The notes under the pieces were generated by a model. It searched no databases and was not told where the DNA came from. It was given only the letters and a program-made list of their open reading frames with translations. From positions 1 to 61,194 of the forward strand of contig DATIJV010000108.1 in the NCBI GenBank assembly GCA_035478255.1: a stretch of 61,194 nt of DNA. The letters run 5' to 3'. The translations under genes were made by a program, and so were the position numbers. Each line of letters opens with the position of its first letter. The first letter of the stretch is position 1. The DNA comes from DATIJJ01 sp035478255. Lineage in GTDB: Bacteria > Pseudomonadota > Gammaproteobacteria > DSM-16500. Positions 25,390 through 34,351 of this stretch are shown here, piece by piece.

Positions 25390-26844
25390 TCAAATAAAAG
25401 AATATGCAAATAACAATCTAGCGTCCCAAAGATCATAATTTTTTTGTCCAATGCTTAGATAACTCGCGCTTGCCTGAATTAATAATTTTTTTGAATATAA
25501 TGTTCTTAATCCTAACGTAAATAATCCTGACGTTTTTGGAAGACTTGCGAGAGCAAGATTGCCGCTATAAACCTGATCGTTAGATGGTCTTGTAAAGGCA
25601 TAATCAATACCAATTTCAGTATACGGCTGAATAAGAGTACCTTTTTTTGTTTTTTTCGTATAATTGCCTTCAATTTTAAATTCTGCTAATCCGAGTGCAA
25701 AATGTTCTGATTGTCGTGTAATTTGAGTCGGAATATTATTGATTGCTCCGTTAAAATCATAGGTGGGGTTTTTAAAATAAGTATAACTAATGAGTGGTTG
25801 GGGTCTGATTTGAAAACTTCCGAATTGATATAACCCCGTAGAATGCAATGTTGCATTTATTAACTTGGTAACATATTCACTATTTAGAGTAACAATAGTA
25901 TTTTTATTTTGAAACTGCCCATAATTGACAGAACCGTCAATTGCCCACTTTGGAGAAAACTGATATCCAACATACGGTCCGATTTTATAACCGCTCACAT
26001 TATTTTCTAATCCGTTATTAAACGCTGTCGTATCTAAGTGAATGGAAGATAAGGTTAAGCCGCCCACTAATTTAGTCGTAATATGACGATCAGCTCCAAT
26101 AACGAAATTAGTCGCGTCACCCGTTGTATTAACAAAATTGCGACCATCTCTGATGCCAAAATAATAATTGTCACTCCATACGTTCCAGGATTTATCTTCA
26201 TCGAGTTGTCGAGCGTGTGTAATAGGAGCAGATTGGGTGAAATTCTCTCCCCCATTATTGAGTGATTCTTGTGATACCTGTGAAGTAGGTTCAGGAATAG
26301 GATAACCTTTTTCTGGTGACCCGGGCGAGATCACAATCGGATGAGTTGGCGTTCCCGGTGACTCGGGTGGAATCACAATTGGATGTGTGGGTGTTCCTGG
26401 TGATTCAGGTGGAATTACAATCGGATGACTGGGTGTTCCTGGTGATCCGGGTGGAATTACAATCGGATGACTGGGTTCGCCAGGTTGCCAAGGTGGAAAG
26501 GGTGGGAATACGATATCACTGTTTTGATTTTGTGAATCCAGTTTTTTATTATTAGCGCTATTTATTAAATGATGTGTTCCACCATTTCCTTGTGAAACAA
26601 AAGGAGATAAGGATAATCTGAGACCTCTTTGATTTTCACTCCATTCATCAACTAATTGATTGCCCGGACCTTCAAGCTTGAATGAGCCTGCCGCATTCGT
26701 CAGGGATAGCCAGACAGATTTAGTTGAAGTGTGATTAACACCGAGAAATATCAAATTTCCTTGTAGGCCATTATCGGGAGGAGCAGCAAAACATGCAATA
26801 CTGCTTATCCATATAAGAAAAAGAGAATATCGCTTCTTAAGCAC
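25390..26844 (-). CDS. Autotransporter-type outer-membrane protein with Pro-rich stalk
   Basis: A 484-residue protein: Sec signal peptide (ending near CFAAP), short passenger (20-115), a Pro-rich repeat stalk (about 116-185), and a C-terminal autotransporter-like beta-barrel from about residue 215 (KSWNVWSDNYYFGIRDGR) to the terminal LLFAYSFI. The stalk repeats PGTPSHPIVIPPGS-like units of 14 residues four to five times. With so small a passenger the protein may display the stalk rather than release an enzyme. No catalytic motif is seen. Confidence 0.72.
   Translation of the reverse strand: MLKKRYSLFLIWISSIACFAAPPDNGLQGNLIFLGVNHTSTKSVWLSLTNAAGSFKLEGPGNQLVDEWSENQRGLRLSLSPFVSQGNGGTHHLINSANNKKLDSQNQNSDIVFPPFPPWQPGEPSHPIVIPPGSPGTPSHPIVIPPESPGTPTHPIVIPPESPGTPTHPIVISPGSPEKGYPIPEPTSQVSQESLNNGGENFTQSAPITHARQLDEDKSWNVWSDNYYFGIRDGRNFVNTTGDATNFVIGADRHITTKLVGGLTLSSIHLDTTAFNNGLENNVSGYKIGPYVGYQFSPKWAIDGSVNYGQFQNKNTIVTLNSEYVTKLINATLHSTGLYQFGSFQIRPQPLISYTYFKNPTYDFNGAINNIPTQITRQSEHFALGLAEFKIEGNYTKKTKKGTLIQPYTEIGIDYAFTRPSNDQVYSGNLALASLPKTSGLFTLGLRTLYSKKLLIQASASYLSIGQKNYDLWDARLLFAYSFI
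26310..26480. repeat. Tandem 42-bp coding repeat in the autotransporter stalk
   Basis: About four copies of a 42-bp unit encode the 14-residue motif PGTPxHPIVIPPxS on the minus strand. Copies differ by only a few bases, so slippage could change the copy number without shifting the frame. Confidence 0.85.
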
Positions 26845-26909
26845 ATTCTATCCATGAATTAAAAGAAATACGAGTCCCATTACAGCTTAAACGATCATAA
26901 CATAATATA

Positions 26910-27083
26910 ACCTGAGTTATGGATAAGAACCCTTTTAAAACGTCGTCTTTATTGCAAGTACGGCGTTGAAAACTTAAAAAAATGAGTCATATAGAAAGTG
27001 CTACACTCCTCATTTTTTTAAGTTTTCGCCTTGTACTTACAATAAATACTTGTTTTAAAAGGGTTATTATCCATAACTCAGGT
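26910..27083. mobile_element. 174-bp MITE-like inverted repeat with 7-bp target duplication
   Basis: The ends are ACCTGAGTTATGGATAA and its inverse, and imperfect complementarity continues to the centre (arms of about 75 bases). The direct repeat TAATATA flanks it at 26903-26909 and 27084-27090. There is no coding capacity. The sequence differs from the 13881 element, so a second non-autonomous family is present. Confidence 0.68.
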
Positions 27084-27263
27084 TAATATAAATGAAACAA
27101 TAACTTTTCAGATCACAGATCTCAGGGTCATAAACATCCGATTTTTTTAAGATGCGTTACAACTAAAAAGAGAAGGTCAACATCGCGTTTTTAATGGAAT
27201 TGCGAAAAAATCGAGATCTACTATGGGCTGGTTTTTCGGTTTAAAATTGCACTTAGTCATTAA

Positions 27264-27306
27264 TGGGCCCACTAGGACTCGAACCTAGGACCAAGGGATT
27301 ATGAGT
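27264..27306. other. Attachment site copy, left end of element 1
   Basis: This 43-bp stretch repeats the 3' part of the tRNA at 46109-46151 with one mismatch (C for T in ACTCGAAC). It lacks the 5' half of the tRNA and so is an att site. It marks the outer boundary of the tandem elements; the 26845-27460 gap holds only this, the 174-bp repeat and the integrase leader. Confidence 0.85.
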
Positions 27307-27427
27307 TCCAAAAATATGGGTTCTATCTATTTCTACGATTTTCTGAATTTTTCTTAATATGCTGTTATTTCAGTTATTTTTAACATATAATGCGTTCCAA
27401 TTTCTTCTAACGGAATCTAGTTATTCT

Positions 27428-27448
27428 TTCTACATGGATTCTACATGG
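27428..27448. promoter_or_regulatory. Paired integrase arm-type sites, element 1 left end
   Basis: TTCTACATGG occurs twice with an 11-bp period (27428, 27439), 120-140 bases inside the att copy. The same pair is at 35496/35507, and TTCTACATT/TTCTACATG at 46041/46052. Location and helical phasing suit arm-binding sites of a P4-type integrase. Confidence 0.55.
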
Positions 27449-27460
27449 AATTGGAGCCAA

Positions 27461-28006
27461 TACCTGATTTTGCTTATTTTCACTGGGTTGCGCCGTCAAG
27501 AAGCCGCTACATTAAAATGGAATCAGATTGATTTTAAGCAAAAAACACTTACAATAGTTGATACTAAAAACCACGATTCACACACTCTTCCACTTTCCGA
27601 TTATCTCTACGATTTGCTAACGCAACGTAAAAATATCGCGACAACAGAATACGTTTTTCCAAGCAGCGGTGCTGGCGGTTATATTGTCGAACCACGCAAA
27701 CAAATGGAAAAGGTTATTCAATCCTCTGGTATTCCATTCATCATTCACGATTTGCGTAGAACTTTTATAACGATTGCTGAAGGTTTAGATATTTCAGCAT
27801 ATGCAGTTAAGCGATTAGCAAATCACAAAATGAAACAAGACATTACTTCTGGCTACATCATCACTGATGTTGAGCGATTGCGAAAACCTATGCAGCAAAT
27901 TACAGATTATTTGTTGAAGTGCATGGGAATGAAGAAATCTGTTGATGTGTTTGAAATTAAACAACATAGAAAAGGTAATTATTACAAAATATTGAATGAG
28001 GGATAA
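27461..28006 (+). pseudogene. Tyrosine integrase remnant (catalytic domain only)
   Basis: From 27461 the frame matches the C-terminal 180 residues of the intact integrase at 35530-36780, including the catalytic TGLRRQE, HDLRRTF, LANHK and SGYIITD motifs. About 705 bases encoding the start and the DNA-binding domains are gone: the leader ending GGAGCCAA, identical in both copies, joins directly to TACCTGATTTTGC. The frame is open but has no start codon with a ribosome binding site. Confidence 0.85.
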
Positions 28007-28007
28007 A

Positions 28008-28823
28008 ATGAAAATGTGGTTTAAAATGGTCATTGGTATTGCGGTTTTGCCTTGCTTGGCTGCAGCATTATTTTTTGTGTGCCAACCCTCTTTTTCAGAA
28101 AGAAAAGCCCTTATGATGATTTATGGAAATTATGATCCTATTAATAAGTCTTCTTTATGGGTGAATATACCATTTCCTGATAAGGAAGATATCAGCAGTT
28201 ATTTTGAAAAAAGAAAAGGATTCGTCCAAGCGATATTTTTCAAATCTTATCGTGAAAATAAAAAAAATAAAATTTTTCTTTTAACAAAGACCATTCCCAC
28301 TAATATTCCTTTTGATTGTCACGCTTGTCTCCCATTAATTGGAGCCGCTGTTTTTGTGAAAAAACGAAATCATTGGCAAATTGAAGCGCAAAATCAATTT
28401 ATTATGTATGACGGTGAATATGGTGAATTTCCTGTTATGAAATTAATTGAGATTGGAAAGGATAGGTTCGGATTATCGTTGGAATTTGAGCATGGCGTTG
28501 TGAGGGATCGAGAGCTGAGCATCCTTGTCCCTTATAAAAATAGTATTGTAAATGCTTACAAAGAAGTTATTTATTATGAAAATTTTAATGACTGTGAATA
28601 TGCAAAAACGATTCCATGTGAAGCTTATACAGCGGATATTGCGTTTGATAAATCTGAAAAAGGTGATTTTTATGGTCTTCAAGTAAAAAAATTTGGGACT
28701 ATTTACAGCGATCAAAAAAGAAAAACGATGCCAGTTGATCAAAGAATTTTATATCAATTTATTAATGGAGCGTATTCAACAGTTAGTTGGGTAGGAGAAA
28801 ATTATATTCTGAAAAATAAATGA
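28008..28823 (+). CDS. Hypothetical membrane-anchored protein
   Basis: A 271-residue protein with an N-terminal hydrophobic segment (MVIGIAVLPCLAAALFFVC) that is either an anchor or a lipoprotein-like signal, then a probably periplasmic domain with paired cysteines (FDCHACLP; NDCEY...IPCEAY). No family is recognised. GAGGGA precedes the ATG at 28008. It lies between two decayed element-1 genes, so it may be passenger cargo still intact. Confidence 0.55.
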   Translation: MKMWFKMVIGIAVLPCLAAALFFVCQPSFSERKALMMIYGNYDPINKSSLWVNIPFPDKEDISSYFEKRKGFVQAIFFKSYRENKKNKIFLLTKTIPTNIPFDCHACLPLIGAAVFVKKRNHWQIEAQNQFIMYDGEYGEFPVMKLIEIGKDRFGLSLEFEHGVVRDRELSILVPYKNSIVNAYKEVIYYENFNDCEYAKTIPCEAYTADIAFDKSEKGDFYGLQVKKFGTIYSDQKRKTMPVDQRILYQFINGAYSTVSWVGENYILKNK

Positions 28824-28916
28824 ATTTGCTCCGCAATACATTGCTGACAAAGTAAAAAAAATCTTGAAAATGCACCTGCCAATGAATTTTAACGACTTGC
28901 TTAAAGAAAATTACAC

Positions 28917-29751
28917 ATGGACAAATTGCTTGAGAAAACCGAAGAATCATTAACATTAGACCCTAATTATAGAGAGTTTTTATCTCGTGTTAAAGCTCGT
29001 TTAAAGACGGCGCAGATAAGAGCTGCTTTAGCATCCAATAGCGAGCAAATACAATTTTATTGGGAGTTGGGCGGTGAATTGATTGAAAAACAAAAGGCTC
29101 ACAAATGGGGAGAAAGTTTTTTAACCCAGTTTTCGCATGATATGCGCACTGCCAACCCAGGTATGCAGGGTTTTTCTAAGCGAAATTTGGAGCATATGCG
29201 CCGTTTTGCTACTGTTTACCCCCGTTCTGAATTTGCGAAACAAGCTGTTTCGCAATTGCCGTGGGGACATATAGTGCGGCTTATGCAGCTGATTAAAAAT
29301 GAACCAGAAAGGAGTTGGTATGCCCAGCAGGTCATTAAAAATGGCTGGTCTCGCTCAGTGATGGAGATGCAGATTGAATCAGGACTATATGAGCGCCAAG
29401 GTATCACTAGCAATAAAATAACTAATTACCACGAACACTTACCTGCCAGTCAATCAGATTTGGCGCGAGACATTTTATAAGACCTCTACAATTTTGATTT
29501 TCTCACGATCAGTGACGAAGCGCATGAGCGTGACATTGAAAATGCACTTGTCACGCATGTGCGTGATTTTCTCATTGAATTAGGCCAAGGTTTTGCGTTC
29601 GTTGGTTCGCAAGTGCCGCTTTCAATCGATGATCAGGAATTTTTTATTGATTTACTTTTTTATCACTTACATCTTCGATGCTTTGTCGTTGTTGAACTTA
29701 AGGCATTATCGGGCTTTCCCTGGACTTCAATGTGGATCAATACCCATTTTT
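28917..29751 (+). pseudogene. DUF1016 (YhcG-like) nuclease gene, broken by a stop codon
   Basis: It is about 75% alike to the intact gene at 36755-37807. The frame runs to a TAA at 29478-29480, where the intact copy has AAA (Lys), then continues in frame through the same segment (GLGQ-type FAFVGSQVPLSIDDQEFFIDLLFYH). Similarity ends after VVELKA near 29703 and the tail is unrelated, so the last 110 residues of the PDDEXK nuclease domain are lost. Both lesions argue for inactivation. The 5' part could still yield a 187-residue N-terminal domain. Confidence 0.85.
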
Positions 29752-29788
29752 AATCAAAAGTGAGAAGTAAAATGGTTATTTTGATTAC

Positions 29789-30871
29789 TTAGATGATTTC
29801 TCGACTGATTTTTGCAAGTTGAGAATTGCTCTCAGTTAATAATTCACTAAATACTTCTGAAGCAGATTGGTTGCGACAAAGCGAGCTTGCCTGTCCTCCC
29901 CATAACGACATGTATTCAGGATTATTTTGTTTTTTTGATTCTTCACGGATATCTTTTACTAAAGCGCTCTGGACTGGAAAATCTAAGATAGAGAAATTTC
30001 TTTTTTCCATTTCGATAAGAAATTCATTTTTTAATGAACGTGCCATTCGACCAGTAAATACTTTTGTTAATCGAGTGCTTTCATCAGTGCTTGAAATCAA
30101 ACGTTTTCGATGTTCTGGATGAATGCTGGATTCAGGGCAGGCTAAAAATGCAGTGCCCATTTGTACTCCCGATGCACCGAGTGCAAGTGCTGCAATAATT
30201 CCGCGTCCGTCCATAATGCCGCCGGAGGCAATCACTGGAATTTTAACAGCGTCAACAACCTGAGGAACGAGAGCCATTGTTCCAATGAATGCATCATCAA
30301 TTGAAATAATTTTCAAATCGGTTCCGCGATGGCCGCCTGCTTCATAACCTTGTACCACAATGGCATCTACACCATTTTTTTCTAACAGCCTGGCTTCTCG
30401 GACGGTTGTTGCAGTTCCAATGACTTTTATTCCATGTGTTTTGATTTTTTTGATTGTCTCAATAGATAAAACGCCAAATGTAAAACTAAAAACCGGTATT
30501 TTCTCTTCCAAAATAACACTTAATTTCTCATCAAAATTAGCAGAAGGATTGATTTCAATAATTTCTTGCGGAGGTATGCCTAATTTTTTTCGAAAGTAAT
30601 TCAATGCTGCCATGGCTTTTTTTATATCTTCTTTGGAGTATGCGGGAGTCTCTGTGGGTGCAAAAAGATTAATATTAAATGGTTTATTTGTAAGGTGACG
30701 AATTTCCTTAATTTTTTGTCGAATCTGTTCAGGATCAAAAAGTGCTGCGCCAAGAGATCCTAATCCTCCTTGATTGGAAATCGCTGCAACTAAGGCAGGG
30801 CTATCAGCAAGTGCCATGGGCGCTTGTATAATGGGATGTTTTATTTTTAAATCCATTAACAATTGATTCAT
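29789..30871 (-). CDS. Nitronate monooxygenase-family FMN enzyme
   Basis: A 360-residue TIM-barrel flavoprotein: IQAPMALADSPALVAAISNQGGLGSLGA, YEAGGHRG with the catalytic histidine, PVIASGGIMDGRGI and ALGASGVQMGTAFL, all hallmarks of the 2-nitropropane dioxygenase/nitronate monooxygenase family. Members detoxify nitronates or act as enoyl reductases (FabK-like). Start choice: AGGA lies eight bases before the ATG at 30871, while longer readings lack one. It is cargo of element 1 just past the broken DUF1016 gene. Confidence 0.85.
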   Translation of the reverse strand: MNQLLMDLKIKHPIIQAPMALADSPALVAAISNQGGLGSLGAALFDPEQIRQKIKEIRHLTNKPFNINLFAPTETPAYSKEDIKKAMAALNYFRKKLGIPPQEIIEINPSANFDEKLSVILEEKIPVFSFTFGVLSIETIKKIKTHGIKVIGTATTVREARLLEKNGVDAIVVQGYEAGGHRGTDLKIISIDDAFIGTMALVPQVVDAVKIPVIASGGIMDGRGIIAALALGASGVQMGTAFLACPESSIHPEHRKRLISSTDESTRLTKVFTGRMARSLKNEFLIEMEKRNFSILDFPVQSALVKDIREESKKQNNPEYMSLWGGQASSLCRNQSASEVFSELLTESNSQLAKISREII

Positions 30872-30994
30872 CTTCATTCCTGCATGTTTAAATAAATCCC
30901 TGAATATTGCTACCATTAACCTATTTCATCACAGTATTGATATATTTCCAACGTTCTGTAGGCATGATGGATGTATAATGGGAACACTACATTT

Positions 30995-31024
30995 TTGCCT
31001 AATAATAATTGAATTTAGTATAAT
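30995..31024 (+). promoter_or_regulatory. Candidate promoter for the NTF2-like gene
   Basis: TTGCCT (30995-31000) and a perfect TATAAT (31019-31024) are separated by 18 bases, about 100 bases upstream of the 31127 start. Confidence 0.45.
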
Positions 31025-31126
31025 GTGAGTTCATTTAAACGCATGTTTTAATGAGCTTGTCAAAAGGATAAAAAAGATGTAATACATTTTCTTGAAAAAT
31101 CCCCTACTTGATATAAAGGAAATTAT

Positions 31127-31507
31127 ATGCATTTTACAATAGAAGAAATTATCGATTTTACCCAGACTTGGATTGTTAAAGGAGATTTAAATCCTGATAT
31201 GCTGGCGGATAATTTTCAATTTATTTCTCCATTTTGGAAATCAAATGATAAAGCTACATTTTTAGAAAAATTTTTGGATCCAACGGAATATATAAAAGTA
31301 AGTTTATCGAATATTACCAAGTTTGACCCCTATTTAAATTTTAAAGGGCTAGATGGCAAACATTTTTCGATGGTCTTGCAGTATTTCACTAAAAACGGCA
31401 GTAATGTTTGGGAAGCTGTTTTGGGAAAAGTTGAGGATGGAAAGCTTGTGGAGTTGCGTTCAATTTACGATTTGGAAGCGACTAAACATGCGCATGGATT
31501 GAAATAA
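31127..31507 (+). CDS. Small NTF2/SnoaL-like protein
   Basis: A 126-residue cytoplasmic protein with the alpha-plus-beta pattern of the NTF2 superfamily (N-terminal helix TIEEIIDFTQTWIVKGDLN, then FQFISPFWKS and a curved sheet ending KLVELRSIYD). Such folds are small-ligand binders, isomerases or polyketide cyclases. AAAGGAAA precedes the ATG. No neighbour in the same transcript suggests a substrate. Confidence 0.6.
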   Translation: MHFTIEEIIDFTQTWIVKGDLNPDMLADNFQFISPFWKSNDKATFLEKFLDPTEYIKVSLSNITKFDPYLNFKGLDGKHFSMVLQYFTKNGSNVWEAVLGKVEDGKLVELRSIYDLEATKHAHGLK

Positions 31508-31556
31508 GTTGACGAACTCAGACGAAAAAATTGCACATTAACGTAAACGTTCGTAA

Positions 31557-31586
31557 CAGTTCAGCTAAATGCACTTAGCTGAACTG
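31557..31586. terminator. 12-bp-stem hairpin after the NTF2-like gene
   Basis: CAGTTCAGCTAA pairs perfectly with TTAGCTGAACTG around a six-base loop, between convergent genes. No T run follows on the plus strand; it may end transcription from either side. Confidence 0.55.
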
Positions 31587-31626
31587 AATGGTTGCGTGAA
31601 CCACCCCTACACAAGATAGGAATTTT

Positions 31627-32499
31627 TTATAATTTACCCGTTATCGCATTAATTGCATAAAGTGATCCAGATTCTGTTATAAAATAAACAATCCCTTTAT
31701 CAGCGATCGGAGCAGATCTGACATAACCATCTGCTTCAAATTTCCATTTAATGTTACCTTGTAAATCCAATGCGTAGAGGTAATCTTTAGGGTCTGCTGG
31801 GTAAGGAGGATATTCTATTGATCCAAAATAAATTGAACCATTATTGATATATGGGGGAGACGCTCTTTCTTCCGTGTTATATTGCCATTTCAACTTTCCG
31901 GTTTTTGCATTTATTGCATAAAGCACGCCTTTCTTATAATCCACACCTGTTCCGATATAGACGGTATCGTCAGAGCAAATTGGTGTATCACGCGGATCAT
32001 CAGTTGTATAAGCATATTTCCATTTTAGAGAACCCGTATTAGCATTTATAGCATATACATTTCCAAAGGAACCAGAAGCATAGACTGTGTTACCTATCAC
32101 ACATGACGCATTGGGAAAGTCTTCGTTTATATCATTGCCATCATTATTTTTTTTATGACCACCATCAAAAGTCCATTGTATCGTTCCTGTCATTTTATTT
32201 ATAGAATAAACACCATGCCCAGCAGGAGGAAAAGTAGTTTGAGAACCACCAAAAATTATATCATCGTTATATATGACACCTGGCGAAAATTTCATTTTGC
32301 TATCGACAAAATTCCACTCAATTTTTCTCGTATTTTTATTCACCGCCGTAAATACCATGTCATCTCCATAATAAAGAAGATTACCATCGATAACGATCGG
32401 TGTGCGATGCTCGTAACCATCTTTGAATTTCCAGTGTTCTTCACCGGTTAAATTATTTAAGCTATAGACCGTATTGTAAGGGGAACTTTTTTTATTCAT
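31627..32499 (-). CDS. PQQ-type beta-propeller repeat protein
   Basis: A 290-residue protein made almost wholly of PQQ-like blades (YAINANTGSLKWKY, YAINAKTGKLKWQY, YALDLQGNIKWKF, YSINKMTGTIQWTF), about six units. It has no signal peptide, although most relatives (BamB, PQQ dehydrogenases) are exported, and it stops in mid-blade (YAINAITGKL). The gene may therefore be trimmed at either end. A TPR-gene scrap lies immediately upstream in the same direction. Confidence 0.7.
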   Translation of the reverse strand: MNKKSSPYNTVYSLNNLTGEEHWKFKDGYEHRTPIVIDGNLLYYGDDMVFTAVNKNTRKIEWNFVDSKMKFSPGVIYNDDIIFGGSQTTFPPAGHGVYSINKMTGTIQWTFDGGHKKNNDGNDINEDFPNASCVIGNTVYASGSFGNVYAINANTGSLKWKYAYTTDDPRDTPICSDDTVYIGTGVDYKKGVLYAINAKTGKLKWQYNTEERASPPYINNGSIYFGSIEYPPYPADPKDYLYALDLQGNIKWKFEADGYVRSAPIADKGIVYFITESGSLYAINAITGKL

Positions 32500-32512
32500 T
32501 CACTAATAATCC

Positions 32513-32650
32513 TTATGTAACCTGATAGGCCGTGTCGCGGTTGTAATATGCCAAAGCATAATACGGATCCAATCGAATGGCTTCGTTATAGTTGCTGATA
32601 GCATTTCGAAAATCGCGTTGGGCTAGAGCTGGATGCTCGAAACATATCCC
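32513..32650 (-). pseudogene. Remnant of a TPR-repeat gene
   Basis: The minus strand encodes FEHPALAQRDFRNAIS and NYNEAIRLDPYYALAYYNRD before a stop at 32513, a clear tetratricopeptide unit. There is no start codon, and a stop lies just upstream in the frame. Only one repeat survives. Confidence 0.65.
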
Positions 32651-32771
32651 TTTGATTTATATAAACTTTTAAGGCTGGTTGGCCATTGCAAATAGCACAA
32701 CTGAGCATAACGAAGCATAACTCAATCACGAAAAAATCACGAATGGTTTTTTAGTTTCTTCTCAGAAATAG

Positions 32772-32818
32772 ACTCTGAAGCATAGACTTTTGTTTCTCTT
32801 CAGAGTATAATTCAGAGT
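32772..32818. promoter_or_regulatory. TTCAGAGT operator cluster upstream of the AlbA_2 regulator
   Basis: The octamer TTCAGAGT occurs at 32799-32806 and 32811-32818 and inverted (ACTCTGAA) at 32772-32779, overlapping the promoter. Two more copies are within the gene (33294-33301, 33317-33324). Clustered repeats over a -10 box suggest autorepression. Confidence 0.5.
32783..32811 (+). promoter_or_regulatory. Candidate leaderless promoter
   Basis: TAGACT (32783-32788), a 17-base spacer and TATAAT (32806-32811) put the expected transcription start at or within a base or two of the ATG at 32820. No ribosome binding site precedes that ATG, so a leaderless mRNA is inferred. Confidence 0.5.
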
Positions 32819-32819
32819 T

Positions 32820-34190
32820 ATGGACATTACTCAAATTTTAAAATTATCAGAGAGCAAGACTCTCGAATTTAAACAGGATCTATCCTCTCCTGAAGGTGTC
32901 TTACGTACTTTGGTTGCATTCGCCAATACTTCAGGTGGTACTTTAGTTATTGGAGTAGAGGATAAAACTCGCCATGTACGTGGAATTAGTGATCCATTGT
33001 TATTGGAAGAGCGTCTTGCAAATATTATTAGTGATAGCATCAGCCCACGATTAGTTCCTAATATTGAATTGTCTCCCTGGCGAGATACGTACATCATTTT
33101 AGTACAGATATATCCTAGTAATAATAGACCGCATTACTTAAAAAATAAGGGAGTTGAAAAAGGCACATATGTCCGTATTGGATCGACCAATCGTGTAGCC
33201 GATTCAATATTAATTAAAGAACTCAGTCGGTATACACTCTCTGAAAGTTATGATGAAGAGCCCATGCCAGCACTAAGCTCTGAAGCAATTGACTTCAGAG
33301 TGGCTTCTGAGTTGTTTTCAGAGTATCGCAAATTAAAAGTATCCGATCTTGAAACATTAAAAGTAATGACCAAATATCAAGGGCGAATGGTGCCTACAGT
33401 GGGCGGCATGATTTTGTTTGGGGAAAATCGGGAGCGTTATTTTCCAGATGCATGGATACAAGCTGGGCGTTTTAAAGGTACTCATAAAAAAGATATTTTG
33501 GACTCGCAAGAAATACGTGCTTATCCCGTCATTGCAGTAGATGAAGCTGCTAGTTTTATCAAAAAACATCTGATGCATTCAGTTGAAATTAGTGGATTGA
33601 GAAGAAAAGAGCAATGGACTATTCCCTTAATTGCAATCCGAGAAGCCATTATTAATGCGATAGTCCATGCAGATTATTCACAGCGTGGCGCACCCATTCG
33701 AATCGCAATTTTTGATGACAGAATTGAAATTGAAAATCCTGGGTTAATTCCTTTTAATCTTACATTGGATGATTTGTATCATGGAATATCTAAATTGCGA
33801 AATCCTGTTATAGGACGGATTTTTCATGAACTCAAGTTGATTGAGCGCTGGGGCAGCGGTATTAAAAGAATGATAGAAGCATGTTTAGATGCTGGTTTAG
33901 AGAAACCTTTTTTGGAAGAGATCGGAACACATTTTCGAGTAACATTTTTTACAGAAAAAAAACATGCTAAGCGTGATTTTCAATTGGATAAAATAGATGA
34001 AGCAATTTTGCGTTCATTAAAAAATGGTAAGGGATTATCAACACAACAGATTGCAGATGAAATTGATCGCTCATCAAGATCTACTCGCTCACGTTTAATA
34101 ATTTTAGTCGCGCGGGGGCTCGTTGTGGAAATAGGTTCTAGTCCAAAAGATCCCAAGCGAAAATATTATTTGGCTGAAAATCTTCGTTGA
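32820..34190 (+). CDS. AlbA_2/Schlafen-like ATP-binding putative transcriptional regulator
   Basis: A 456-residue protein: N-terminal AlbA_2 domain (ESKTLEFKQDLSSPEGVLRT; FANTSGGTLVIGVED), central GHKL-type ATPase-like part (REAIINAIVHADYSQRGAPI; RWGSGIKRMIEACLDAGL) and a C-terminal winged helix (STQQIADEIDRSSRSTRSRL). This family is common on mobile elements and next to defence genes. The gene lacks a ribosome binding site and begins at the predicted transcript start. TTCAGAGT repeats around and within it suggest autoregulation. Confidence 0.82.
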   Translation: MDITQILKLSESKTLEFKQDLSSPEGVLRTLVAFANTSGGTLVIGVEDKTRHVRGISDPLLLEERLANIISDSISPRLVPNIELSPWRDTYIILVQIYPSNNRPHYLKNKGVEKGTYVRIGSTNRVADSILIKELSRYTLSESYDEEPMPALSSEAIDFRVASELFSEYRKLKVSDLETLKVMTKYQGRMVPTVGGMILFGENRERYFPDAWIQAGRFKGTHKKDILDSQEIRAYPVIAVDEAASFIKKHLMHSVEISGLRRKEQWTIPLIAIREAIINAIVHADYSQRGAPIRIAIFDDRIEIENPGLIPFNLTLDDLYHGISKLRNPVIGRIFHELKLIERWGSGIKRMIEACLDAGLEKPFLEEIGTHFRVTFFTEKKHAKRDFQLDKIDEAILRSLKNGKGLSTQQIADEIDRSSRSTRSRLIILVARGLVVEIGSSPKDPKRKYYLAENLR

Positions 34191-34351
34191 GTGAATAAGA
34201 TAAATAATCCCATGTAAAAAATAATTAATCTTTTGATTGATATGAATTTTAGTTGTTGATAATCTTCAATTGGGACACTTAAGGGGCATTCAAAGGAAAA
34301 AAACAGCGAAAATAGAATAATAATTGCTCAGATTAGGCGATAGGATAGAAA

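Noticed and set aside
26310..26480. CRISPR-like array
   Set aside because: The 42-bp units are contiguous and in frame with the autotransporter; no spacers exist. No CRISPR array or cas gene was seen anywhere in the window.
26316..26555. Plus-strand repetitive protein opposite the autotransporter stalk
   Set aside because: It is the antisense reading of the 42-bp coding repeat and has no start signals.
27264..27340. A tRNA gene at the left att copy (and likewise at 35332)
   Set aside because: Only the 3' 43 bases match; the 5' half needed for acceptor and D-arm pairing is missing. These are att sites.
27359..27460. Real start of the element-1 integrase at 27359
   Set aside because: This stretch is the non-coding leader that also precedes the intact integrase; it is open by chance and lacks a ribosome binding site.
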